Assembly: GCF_004193775.1 (NCBI RefSeq)
Contig: NC_041021.1
Coordinates: forward strand, 35,227,718 to 35,291,717
DNA length: 64,000 nucleotides
Source of the DNA: Glycine soja
Lineage: Eukaryota > Streptophyta > Magnoliopsida > Fabales > Fabaceae
Reading direction: 5' to 3'
This document shows, piece after piece, positions 23,336-33,900 of this stretch. Under the pieces are notes generated by a model that was given only the letters and a program-made list of their open reading frames with translations, did no database searches and was not told the DNA's origin. The position numbers and the translations under genes are program-made. Numbering within the stretch: position 1 is the stretch's first letter; the number at the start of each line of letters is the position of its first letter.

Positions 23336-23519
23336 GAGGAATTTTAATTCCTGTGGTTTTTGTGAGAATTTAAAATTATTCTAATTTAGTCTATTAAAAT
23401 GCTTTAAGAAAATGATGACATTTTAATTACTTTATCCAAACAGATTAAAATATAAAAAGCATTTTAATAGCTCAGTTAAAATACTTTACTCACTTTAATT
23501 GCTCCATCCAAGCACAAGG

Positions 23520-23719
23520 TTAATGTCTTCATCACCATCTCTTAGACAATACTTAGTGAAAGGCTCATCTTGAAAGGAGTTAATTGTCCTATACATTGAT
23601 GTTTTTGTCCTCTCTTATTTAAATGAGTGACATCTCTTTTTAGCATGTGAAAAAGCAAAATAAATTTGGCAGGCGGCTAGTTTTTGGCATCTCATTTAGT
23701 CAAAGATTGATATTGTAGA
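23520..23719 (-). pseudogene. Gypsy polyprotein tail, part 1 (right of Harbinger)
   Basis: On the - strand 23600-23522 reads INSFQDEPFTKYCLRDGDEDI. INSFQ with a later acidic DEDI is the usual lead-in to the GPMTRARA tail of legume gypsy polyproteins, and that tail is at 16820-16902 across the Harbinger element. The part from about 23600 to 23719 could be either gypsy or LINE sequence. Confidence 0.55.
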
Positions 23720-24143
23720 AGGCTACTAGGAGATTTTATTCAAGTTACTTCAACAACATCAGTCTCAAGAAAAGATCAAGCAGATTGTAATCATTGGAGT
23801 ATATGGAGGAATCATAATAAGAAAGAATGGGAAAATGTTGACTCAACTCTTGCCAATGTTGTTTCACTTGCTCTTCAATATTATTCCGAATGGTTAAATT
23901 GTTTGTGATAGCATTGCACCTCAAGCTTCACATTCATCAACGTCAAATATCTAATGGTCTCCTCCAGCGAAAGGCTTCATTAAGTGCAACTTGGATGTTG
24001 CAATATTCAAGGATCAAAACTCATTGGGAATTGGCTTATGGTTACGTGATGATCATAGTACTTCTATTAAAGCCCAAACTGAATTCCATCCGGGTATCCC
24101 ACAAACCAAGGGAAGCTGAGGCTTTTGCTCTTGAGTGTTGCTA
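23720..24143 (+). pseudogene. LINE fragment 2: post-RT region and RNase H start
   Basis: In one frame 23790-23905 reads HWSIWRNHNKKEWENVD and NVVSLALQYYSEW, the linker found before RNase H in plant LINEs. Then 23955-24140 reads SPPAKGFIKCNLDVAIFKD, LGIGLWLRDDHSTSIKAQT and, after a frame change, EAFALE. This is the first half of an RNase H (RVT_3) domain: the KCN.D motif holds the first catalytic Asp and EAFALE the Glu. The domain is broken off at 24144 by the PMD-carrying element and resumes at 29328. Confidence 0.8.
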
Positions 24144-24149
24144 GGTGCA

Positions 24150-24924
24150 CCCAACATTATTGCTGGTGCACCCAACATTCTTGAAAAATGTCAAAATTGC
24201 CCTTACTTAGTTTTTCACTTCCGAATCAGCTTGATCCGTAAGAGGAAAAAGATTATAATATGCTTTTAAATACAACATATTTATTTATAATATAATTAAA
24301 TCTATTTTTTATTTTATTAAATATAATATATTTATAAATATTGATTTATTATAAATAATTAATTTTTTAATATATTTTTTTAGAATAAATTTGTTTAGAA
24401 GATGATATTAAAATACTTACTCAGTCCCATTATAATTATTGTTTAAGGTTATTTTATACATATTAATAAAAATCAATAAATACATAAAAGATAATATTAT
24501 AAAGAATTAATCATATCATTATTAATATTATAAAGAATATAAAAAAAATAATTAGTATTATATAAAAAATTAAAATACTAACTACTTTACAATACATTTT
24601 TTTTACATGATCATTAGTATAAGTGGGAAAATTGTAATTATAAGAGAATTTAAAAATATTAGTACATTATATACGATCTTAGATAACGAATGATGTCCAT
24701 TTTTTGGTTAATTATTTTTTTACACCCTTTTCAACTTCTTTATTTTAATTATATTTAAAGTTATAACACGCGTGTATATAGACACAAATGAAATACACAA
24801 TCAATGAAAATAAATAAAACTAACATTAGTAATGGAAATAAATAAAACCAACAATACTCATGAAATGAGTTCATGTACAATATCTGTATATACAAGGAAT
24901 ATCAATGTAAAATATGTACATAAA
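24150..24924. other. Non-coding left part of the PMD element
   Basis: It has the 'cttgatccgtaagagg' motif near 24229-24245, also found near the right end, then about 650 bases of very AT-rich sequence. No gene is visible. Confidence 0.6.
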
Positions 24925-26978
24925 CTAAGCCTGATCAGTGCGCCGCCTGCGTCTACACCTAACGTATACTAGATGGTCCTGTGTGACACTCCTGACCAAT
25001 CTGAGGCATTCTTCGATCACCTCATGTGTCGATGAGCAAGGTGTGACCACCCCTAGACTCAAATGGCGCTCCAACCGCTCAGCAATGTTATCACAAACTT
25101 CCTATTGCATACAAAACAAACTAATTACACAAATTATTATGCAAATATTGAGGTAAATGACGTAAATTATTAGTATTACTTACCACTGCATGTCTGAGCT
25201 CCTCCGTAGATGTCGACGATGCTCCTGGCTCTGGCACGCGAGGGATATCCGTCTACGGGGCTTGAGGGACGACTTGGGGCTGCGGGGCGTGACCATGAGG
25301 CAGAGGATCTACTGCGTGGCCTGGTGTCATGAAAGGATGGGAGATGCGGAAGAACCAATCGATGTAGTCACTGGAACACGCCCCTAGCACCACGCACACC
25401 TCACCTGCAGGTACGATATGATCCTCGTAGTGCATCCACCTGTCGTGTATATCATCATACGAGACCCATGAATCGACAGGAGGAGCAGGAATGGTCTGCG
25501 TGTAACCAAATTGCCGCACGACCCTCTCCGGTCAGTAATACACAACAACAGGCCCCCAGCGCAAGAGACCGGAGTAGCATGATCTGACATGGAAGTCCCG
25601 GACCTCCCGATGCTCCCCATACGGGATCCAACAGACATCCGGAATCCGGAGTCAGTCCAGGCGCTCCCTATACGACGGCGTGCGAATGCTCTTCACGGTC
25701 TTCTTTGTCACAATCCACCTGCATGCACGCGGAGAAGCCTCGTCGTAGTCCTGATCAGCGGTGGACTCCGCAACTGAGGGAAAGTGCTCGTAAATCCAGC
25801 ACTACAGATGTAACATTCAAATTATAAACATTAATAATGAAAGTGTAACAAAATTTAAAGTTGAACATTATTTAGCCTGAATGAATGAAAAACATATTTG
25901 TTACCTGCAGCAGTGTGATGTAACCGCCAAGCTGTCGACTGTGGCTCATGGATGCATCGTTCAGCTGGTCGTACATATGAACCAAAGCAGCCACTCCCCA
26001 AGCGTACCTCTCTGTCATACTGAGGTCACGAAGGGCCTCCAAGTAGACAACATGGGCATTGGTTGCACTCTTGTTAGCAAACAGAGTGCAACCCAACAGG
26101 TGAAGAAGATATGCACGAGCCGCAGCTGTCCAATGAACTGTCTGGCATCGGCGCTGATATACTTCACGTACCCATTGCAGGCGTACGTACGGTCCGCGAC
26201 ACTGGACTATCTTAGCCCTAGCAGACTCTGGAGACACCATCAACAAGTCCACCAGCATCTGAACTGCATCATCCACGTGCAAGGGCTCAAATGCGTGAAA
26301 ATTGCCTATAACGGGAAGATGGAGAAGAGAGGAGACGTCGTCCAATGTGATGGTGAGCTCACCCACCGGGAGATGGAAACTAGACGTCTCCCGGTGCCAC
26401 CGCTCCACAAACGCGGACAAAAGTCCCCGATCGCCGGTGTCTACCGAACACGCGATCAGAGGACTTAGTCCTGTACCAGCGATAAGTCCCTCAATGGCAG
26501 GGATAGGCCTGCCTAAACTATGGACCTTCCTCCCATGCGAGGATAACCTCAATTCAGGACGCTCCTGAATTGAAGTATAAAAGGAACGCAAAATTCGTTA
26601 AAATTATCATTTAAAGGAAAACTAATAGTATAATTTACAAGTAACTAAAAATAAATAGTATAAATACCTCTCCCGTCTATACGCTGCAAGCAACGTGATC
26701 CGCATACGCTGAGGCTGATCCTCAGCCGCCTCTGCGCCTGCGCCCGCAGGAATGTCCTCCACAGTAGCTGGTGCCTCCATCGGGTCATCCTGAACGTCTG
26801 GGTCAGGAATGACTGACTCATCGACGTGATCCGCAGTCACAACGACTCGCTGCCTCCGTGCGGATGCAGTAGGTCGTCGACGCTGTGGAGCATCACCGGA
26901 ATCATCATGATCTCCTCTGCCCACACCTCTGCGAGTGACCTGACCTAAGGCACGACCTAATCCTCTGGTCCTAACCAT
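24925..26978 (-). CDS. Plant mobile domain (PMD, MAIN-like) protein
   Basis: Four exons: 26978-26668, 26564-25905, 25801-25184, 25101-24925 (stop TAG 24925-24927). Exon 1 starts MVRTRGLGRALGQ and is basic then acidic. Exon 2 is the PMD core: SSHGRKVHSLGRP, GLSPLIACSVDTGDRGLLSAF, VERWHRETSSFHLPVGELTI, TLDDVSSLLHLPV, and later ARAYLLHLLGCTLFANKSAT and YAWGVAALVHMYDQL. Exon 3 begins CWIYEHFPSV and ends in a Pro-rich stretch. Exon 4 encodes HLSLGVVTPCSSTHEVIEE and a basic end. Phases fit except at exon 1/2, where the obvious GT and AG sites leave a one-base mismatch, so either the junction differs or the copy is frameshifted. PMD proteins such as MAIN act in nuclear silencing and cell maintenance in Arabidopsis. 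Element-borne copies like this one are of unknown role. Confidence 0.75.
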
Positions 26979-26979
26979 G

Positions 26980-28405
26980 ATCTGCAAATGAGTACCGCAA
27001 AATCCATTACTCATTTCATTTTCTCAAATTTCAAGCATTTGGTTAATTCAATTCAATTACTCTAACTTGCTGAGCTTTATGAATCTGACAAACAATGGTC
27101 AACAAATTTGTGTTTGTGGTCAACAACATCTCAAATTTGTGTGGAAAATCAAACTGGTCAACAACATCTTAAATGCTTAGTGGTATTGACCTTGATTCAG
27201 CAAGGTGTTGTTTTGTGGTCAACAACATCTCAAATGTGTGTGGATAAACAAACTAAGCATAAACAATGGTCAACAACATCTCAAATGCTTAGTGGGAAAC
27301 TTGCTGAGCTTTATGATTGACCAAAGCTATTTTTATGATTGATGTGTTTTGTTCTATTAGGAATTAATGCTAAGATAATGTTTGATGTGTTTTGTTCTAT
27401 TTTTATGATTGACCAAAGCTAGAATAGAACCCATTAGAGGATTGAGTGAAGAAATAAAATAGCTAACTTGAACAAGTGCAGAAGAAGACTTAAATTCTTA
27501 CTAAAATGTACAAATTTGGATGACTCTAATAGAAGTAACCCACTACTTTAAACTAATTCAATTGCCATAACATGTTCACTTCATTATGATATCAATGTCA
27601 ATTCCTTCCCTTGTTGGCTATCACAACTAGGACCATTCCTTGTTATACTGCTTGTGACAATTCCATCTAAGAACAATATATATTAATATATAGAACAATA
27701 TTGATGTTCAGTCTGAAATAGAAATAAGAACAGCTAGTAAAAGTTGCAATCATTATAGGATTTGGATTAATTGTTCTCCTAACCCTCATAAAACTTTCTC
27801 TCTAAATGTTTTTTATTTACACTAATCGATTGTCCTTATAGCATTCTATCTAGAAATAATCCACATTGACCAATATGTTTTTGTTGACCAGTTCTATAAA
27901 AAGCTAATAATGCTAGTCCTAAATATGTTGTGAACGTTGAAATTGAAGTTAGTAGTGTGACCACCGGATAATGATTCATGAAGGAATGATGTGTGTGGAT
28001 AAACGAAATAGAATCAAACCAGGATTGATGTGTTTGATGTGTGTGGATAAACAAAAATATATGATTGGATTCCTAGGAATCAACATTTAGGACTGTGGAA
28101 GGAGTTGGTGGGGGTCGCATCTTTGTGCTCGTGCTTACTCTAGTTGTGATTTTTATCTTTGTAATAATGAGACTAGTTTTACTAACGATATTTGGTTTGG
28201 AATATTTGGATAATTTCATACACGCACTACCTAGCTCTTGGAATTTTTTAAATGAAGTAATTCATGCTAATCATTCAACGCCAATGGGTATTGATGATGT
28301 ATTTTTTTTTTTGTAGGGTGGATCACATCAATCCGAAAGTAGCATCACATGTGGATCCACTAGGATTTTTATAACACGTTGTAATTATAGTACCTCTGGT
28401 ACTCT

Positions 28406-28438
<33 letters not shown>

Positions 28439-28800
28439 TCTATTTTGCTGATATAAAAAAATGCTAATCAATATATACTATTTGGATAATTCCCTAACTA
28501 AAAGAGGATATATCTATATATATAGAAAAGATTATCTAAATAGACCCATAAATGTAACCACTGATGTGTGCTTTATTCTATTGATCATATAAGGGGGAGC
28601 ATCCTAACTAATATATATGTCTACCAAAAAGGGATATTAGGTGCTAACCGGGACAAGATTTTTTTCTAATGTGTCCAAGAAACAACCAAAAAAAGCTAAT
28701 TAAAGGGGGAACATTGTCAGTAATTACAATGTTCAAGTTCAACACTATTGAAACAACCAAAAACAAAATAAGGCAAGCAAACCTAATTAAAATGAAACTG
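26980..28800. other. Non-coding upstream part of the PMD element
   Basis: The interval would contain the promoter of the - strand PMD gene. It includes imperfect repeats of 'ggtcaacaacatctcaaat' at 27085-27290, repeated 'gattgaccaaagct' and 'tttgatgtgttttgttctat' phrases at 27320-27420, and an AT microsatellite at 28412-28438. A 73-codon + strand frame at 28095-28316 has a hydrophobic segment but no other support. Confidence 0.5.
28412..28438. repeat. (AT)n microsatellite
   Basis: About 27 bases of uninterrupted AT dinucleotide repeat. Confidence 0.95.
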
Positions 28801-28803
28801 TTG

Positions 28804-28920
28804 CTTTTACGGATCAAGTGATCCGTAAACTGTTTTTTAGTATTTACGGATCACCTGATCCGTAAGCCTGTTCCGGATCAACTTGATCCGTAAGAGGCTT
28901 AAGGATCAGGTGATTCGTAA
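28804..28920. repeat. Cluster of ACGGATCA palindromes
   Basis: Two 22-base palindromes with perfect 10-base arms TTACGGATCA / TGATCCGTAA and a 2-base centre lie at 28807-28828 and 28844-28865. Degenerate copies continue to 28920 (GGATCAACTTGATCC and ggatcaggtgattcg). A related 'cttgatccgtaagagg' is near the other end of the element at 24229. Confidence 0.9.
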
Positions 28921-29275
28921 ACTGCCCAGCAACCTCCCGATGGCGGTTTCCGCCATCGCCGACAACAAAGAAGAAGAAGAAATGCGAAGGAGAAACGTAC
29001 CTCGAAGAAGAAGCAGAAACTTGAAGAAGAAGCAGCAGCGCAAAGAAGAAGCTTTCCACTTGATCCCGACAACAATGGCGGCAACGAAGATGAGGAAGCA
29101 GAAACGCGAAGAAGACTTCACTTGGGAAGAAGAGGCAGCGCGAAGAAGAAGAAGAACGAAGAAGATGCAGAAAATGAAGAACAAGAATGAAGAAGAACGC
29201 AGAAGAAGCAGAAACGTCCGACGAAGGAAGAAGAAGAAGCAGGCACGGGAGAGAGAGACAAGAGTTATTTTTTAA
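28883..29275 (+). other. Low-complexity GAAGAAG tract with long open frames
   Basis: A purine-rich tract of 'gaagaagaagcagaaacg' variants leaves frames open on both strands: 130 codons on +, rich in Arg, Lys and Glu, and 160 codons on -, rich in Phe, Leu and Ser. No domain is recognised. Its place just inside the element end suggests a leader or subterminal region rather than a protein gene. Confidence 0.55.
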
Positions 29276-29327
29276 AAAAAATTCTGAGGGGCTTTTAAGT
29301 CTTTTCACATAATTTATTGGGTGCACC

Positions 29328-29566
29328 AGTCATCAACCCCAATTACATATTGTTGTCTTTGGAATTGATTGTAAGCTGATTAAGGACAACCTCATAGCAA
29401 CAAAGAATGCTCACAATTATTTCCATGCTTTACTAGCCAGGTCTAGGGCACATCTATTTTCAATCCCAAACTCGTGTGAGTCTAGTTAAGAGACAAATCA
29501 ATCTTGTATTCCAACATTTACATTTTTAACTATCCTTAATGGTTTTCCTTGCTTAAAAAAAAAACC
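29328..29566 (+). pseudogene. LINE fragment 3: RNase H end and poly-A tail
   Basis: The frame reads QLHIVVFGIDCKLIKDN, then NAHNYFHALLARSRAHLFSI, then a stop where the family has a VRRQ motif (ESS*ETNQ). This completes the RNase H domain begun at 23955. About 80 bases on, a run of ten A residues (about 29557-29566) may be the LINE poly-A tail. Confidence 0.7.
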
Positions 29567-30009
29567 TAACAACACTTTATTTGTTTGTTTTTTATTTTAA
29601 CTTTTCTAGGTTAAACAATATAATTATTTCCATACATTTTTTATGCTGTTAATTAATTAAAAAAAATACTCAAAGTATAATTTTTTAAATAATTATTACA
29701 TGAGTTTAATTTTAATATATTATCAATTTGTCTTCGAATGATAATACACCTTTTTTTATAGTATACGTTTTTCAAATAAACAAATAAATTATATAAACAA
29801 TTGATATAGAAAATGTTGAAACGTTATTACTTTCTTACAAAATTAAACTATTGTTTTTATTTTTCCATCCCCGATTGTGAGAATCTGTTCAATTGGGGAA
29901 AAAAAATAAATAATAAGGAAAATTCTTAAATATATTTTTCATAAAATCCAAAATAATTAATAAATAAATATTAATAAAATAAAGACAATAAAAATACTAA
30001 TTTTCGTCT
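29567..30009 (+). promoter_or_regulatory. Upstream region of the MATH-domain gene
   Basis: AT-rich sequence lies between the LINE tail and the CT-rich leader of the host gene. No single TATA box stands out, as is common for broadly expressed plant genes with pyrimidine-rich starts. The LINE ends only about 0.45 kb from the leader, so the promoter is short or overlaps transposon DNA. Confidence 0.4.
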
Positions 30010-30934
30010 TTTGGGTTATGTCTTTGGTCTCTGCGTTGCTCCTCCTTCTCACCTCCTACTCTCTCTCTTTTCGCTTTCTCTCTCTAAAATCTCAGAGTTG
30101 TTGTTGTTATCTGCTCCTTCGATTTCAGGTGCGTGTGCCCTAATTGGGATCCCTCTGATGCGACGTCGTTTCCCAGTTCCCCTACCTCCCGTTGATATTT
30201 TTTCTTCTATTGCGGTGTTTCTATTACCCTTCCTCTGCGTCATTCCCTTCGATTTCGATCAATGTTTTGCACGGGAATCGTTGCCCGAGATCTTGGTCGT
30301 TTTCCGGCGTCGATTTTTGTGCAAAATTTTCCGTTCTTGGGTTCATATAATTTGCATCGCTTGTTGGTTTAATTCCCCTCTTGTTCCAATTTATTTGATT
30401 GGTTTTGGGGTTTAATTTTTGATATTGTTAAATCTTTGTTTTAGGGTTTTATTGATGTTTTGTTTTTTGTGTTTTTTTTTTCTGAGGTGGGTTTTTGGGT
30501 TTTAATCATATTCGAGGTTTTATTTTATTTTTTATTTTGGGTTATCTCTAATTGTTGTATGTCGGATATTGAGAAATGGGGGAAGGAATCAACCCTATGT
30601 TATGTGATTGTTTTGATGGGTTTCAATTGGTGAATTATTGTTATTTGAATTCATTCTGTATTGTTTCCTTCAATGCACTGTGCTTCTGTATCTATTTTGC
30701 CTAGAATTGATAACTTGTTAGTGGGAAAAATTGAGTTTTTTTTAATCATTATATATAATAGGATTTTCTGTGATGTGGTTGAAAAAGAAGTACTGTTTGA
30801 ATAGTTTATTTCTGTCTAAAGTTGATTGATTTTCAATGCTGTAATGTAATGTGGGGCTTAAGGGAGGCTGATTTTCAATGTTATCTGGCAGGTGTTATAA
30901 GAGGAGTGTTAGTGAAATAGTGCTTGATCAGGGA
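30010..30934 (+). other. 5' leader of the MATH-domain gene with a leader intron
   Basis: A CT-rich first exon (about 30010-30128, with repeated 'ctctct') ends CAG/gtgcgt at 30128. The intron of 763 bp closes at 30890-30891 (ttatctggcag). Exon 2 starts at 30892 and reaches the ATG at 30935. Long leader introns often raise expression in plants. The first exon contains an ATG at 30018 that opens an upstream ORF (see findings). The exact transcription start is not known. Confidence 0.65.
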
Positions 30935-33900
30935 ATGGCTGGGATTTCAGGTGAGGAATCTGGAGTGGGAAAGTCTGCGGAGGGAACTTTTAGTGGGCAG
31001 CGTTGTCAATCTGGGGAAGCATTGGCAGAATGGCGGTCTTCCGAGCAGGTGGAGAATGGAACCCCATCGACTTCACCCCCTTATTGGGACATTGACGATG
31101 ACGATGATGGTGAATTTGTAATCATTTAATTTTAAAATCCAAATTTTACATAAACAGTTGTTCAAAATCTAATATGTTTTCCTCTTTACAGGACCGAAAC
31201 CTTCAGAATTGTATGGAAGATATACATGGAAGATTGAAAATTTTTCTCAGATTACCAAAAGGGAACTTCGTAGTAGTGCGTTTGAGGTTGGCAGCTACAA
31301 GTGGTATGTGGCTAGGATAAACTTATCTGTCTTACCTGGCTTTTTTGTATGCTTTAGAGTTTAACTATTTATGCTTTTCTGCATCATTTTAATTTACATC
31401 TTTATACCTATATGCTTGATGTTACACAAAAAAGGGTGTGGTCCAATGATGATGTTTTTTTTCTCTATCCCTCATTCACTCTTTTTTGGTTAATAACATA
31501 TGGTCATATGCTTACACTTCTGTTGCAGCGAAATTGACCGTTATGACTTCCAGTCCATCATAGTGTGGTTAGTGTCAAGTTTATTATGAACTTATAAGTT
31601 TTGACAAAATTTATTTCTAAAATTTCTCTTTTGTGGGGAAAAAAATATTTGTTTTGGGGTTACATTGATACTATGCAATTTTCAGACGTCTATAAACGAA
31701 TTTATGACTGTACAACAGCCTGATTTATCAAACAAGGAAAATAAATTTATTTGATTTTTGATAGTTGTGAAGTATATCAGGAGGAATAGTACATGATTAT
31801 AGAATTAACGTGCTTGATGCAGAGTTGGTTCATGGATAGTGGATTCATGCAATCTAACGGGTGCATATAGTTTGCTGAGACAGTCCTTATGACTTGAAAC
31901 ATGATGTACATATTAGTTGAGGTTTTGACCTAATCATGCTGTGGTATGTGGCAGGTATATTTTAATTTATCCACAAGGCTGTGATGTCTGCAATCATCTC
32001 TCTCTGTTTCTTTGTGTTGCTAATCATGACAAACTTCTTCCTGGTTTGATTCCTGAATTTTCCTGACTGCATTAGTTATATAGTTAGTCTTACCAGCTAC
32101 TATTGTTGCTGTAGTACTTGACCTCTCTTTGGTTTTCCTCTCTTAATTTTGGGGCAATACAGGATGGAGTCATTTTGCGCAATTTACAATAGCTGTGGTC
32201 AATAAAGATCCAAAGAAATCAAAATATTCTGGTCTGTTGGTAAATAATTGGCTTCAATATTCGTGTTTTAAATTTTTTAAACAAGGTTGAGTTATTTTAT
32301 ATTTGAATTTTCTAGATACTTTACACCGATTTTGGAAGAAGGAGCATGACTGGGGATGGAAAAAGTTTATGGAGCTCTCAAAAGTGTATGATGGGTTTGT
32401 TGACGCATCTGACAATCTGATAATAAAAGCTCAAGTTCAAGTCATTAGGTATTCTATTTATGATATATTATTTTATTTGTAATCCTACAAATATTCTCTA
32501 GCATCTTGTATACTTTTAACTGGTCATGAAGGTTGTTTGACTTCATTTGCTACTTAGATAGGAGAATATTTGAATGCTCTGTGATTCAAATTGTTTGGGT
32601 GATTAGTTATTTTCAATATGCTTTATTGGAAATTTGAAACTTGAAAGCCCGCAAGATATCTCTGAGGTTGTAACCTTGGATTCCATTTGAGATTTTGCAA
32701 CTCTGCAGTATTTTCCATGATCTTCTTTTGACAAAGGTTTAAACTTGGTGTTTGTCTTCATCTACTAAATTTTGAGGATGGCTAGTTTCTCCAGGTCTAT
32801 GTAGTGTTCATCTTTGGCTTTTTTGCCTAAAGGTTGTGCTATAACCTTTTCCAAGTACCTTGGAGGAGGTCTTGTTCTATGTTCAATGAATTTCTATGCT
32901 TGCTCCACTATTCCACTCCTCTCCAATCAGATGTTGTGATATTGAATTATTCATGATAACTTTTTTTGTTTGGTCAAGGTAGAATTATCATGGAATCCAT
33001 TGATTTCCTTATTTTTGAGCTATTAATATTTCCAATTTCTGATTTTCCACCAATATGATTTGTGTTGGTTTTGTTAAATTATTGGATTGTAAGTAATAAA
33101 TGTAGTGCAAGTTGGCTGTTTGCTCCTTTATCTTTGGAGTTTACTTGTTTAATGGTTAGAAAATAGTTAAATTTAAATGTTATTTTTTGACATAGTAATA
33201 ATGACTAGTGTGAAATGATAAATTCCGTGTAACAATTGTCAAAAAGGCTGTACCATGTATAAGATATTTGCATGTATTGTGTCTATCAGTCTGTGTAAGA
33301 TATTTTTTGTTTTTTCTAAAATATCTGAAGTTCTTTTAGCAGAAAGAAGATTCTGAAAAGGTAATGACTAATTTTCTTAATAATGACTTTAGTAGTTGAT
33401 GGCAGCTAATCTTGCACTTATGCACTTCTGGCTATCGGGCCAAAGTGGAATCTGACATCTGTCAAGTCAGTATTTTGTAGACAATATCACACCTATAGCA
33501 GCTGCAGCTCTGAACAGGGTAGACCATTCTTTGCCATTGCCCACCCTTTCTTTTAGGGAGTTTTTTGTGATTCAACCCCCTTTTTTTTTGCATGAGCTTT
33601 TAGGTTTGAATCCCTACATCCATTGAAATAACCCAGCAGCACCACCCTCTGTTTTCATCTCAATGCTCTACCTATGTGTTTTCCAACTACCTTGCAGCAG
33701 CCCTAGTGCTTTTTGATCAAACCCATCCTTTTCCTGGCAGCCCCAGCCTCAGTTTTATGGTCTTGTCTGCTTGACTTTTGATGTTATTGGCCATTCTATT
33801 ATGCCTTAGATTGATGGTGATTGTGTGTCTAAACTATGATTATCAATCACTTATAATGGATATTTTAGTAATTTTTTATTTTTAGCATTTATATGTTTAG

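Larger units (their letters stand above)
16900..23522 (-). mobile_element. PIF/Harbinger transposon (16903-23519), TSD TTA
   Basis: The left end starts CCTTGTGTTTGGATGGGG and the right end finishes CTCCATCCAAGCACAAGG, forming imperfect terminal inverted repeats. Both are flanked by TTA (16900-16902 and 23520-23522), the 3-bp target preferred by this superfamily. It is 6617 bp long. Both genes are on the - strand: the DDE transposase (20421-19030) and a Myb/SANT-like ORF1 (18709-17973) downstream of it. At least four stops in the transposase make it non-autonomous now. The ends remain recognisable, so it could in principle be moved by a related source. Confidence 0.9.
24144..29327 (-). mobile_element. 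MULE-like element carrying a plant mobile domain gene
   Basis: The left end starts GGTGCACCCAAC (repeated at 24165) and the right end finishes TTGGGTGCACC, giving a short terminal inverted repeat. The element splits the RNase H domain of a LINE: EAFALE just before and VVFGIDCKLIKDN just after. That fixes its limits independently of the repeats. It is 5184 bp. The only gene seen is the PMD gene on the - strand; no MULE transposase is present. I could not find a convincing 9-bp target duplication, so the superfamily assignment is tentative. Confidence 0.7.

Noticed and set aside
24938..25777. Several 60-72 codon + strand frames
   Set aside because: All are antisense to PMD exons 3 and 4 and show no motif of their own.
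25881..26468. A 195-codon + strand open frame
   Set aside because: It is antisense to exon 2 of the PMD gene, which has clear domain homology on the other strand; composition alone explains it.
28095..28316. A 73-codon frame with a hydrophobic segment
   Set aside because: It lies in decayed element DNA, ends in a poly-T derived Phe run, and has no other support such as splice sites or known motifs.
30011..30415. A 134-codon + strand frame
   Set aside because: It crosses the leader splice donor at 30128/30129 and is read-through of exon 1 into the intron; only the short spliced upstream ORF is worth noting.
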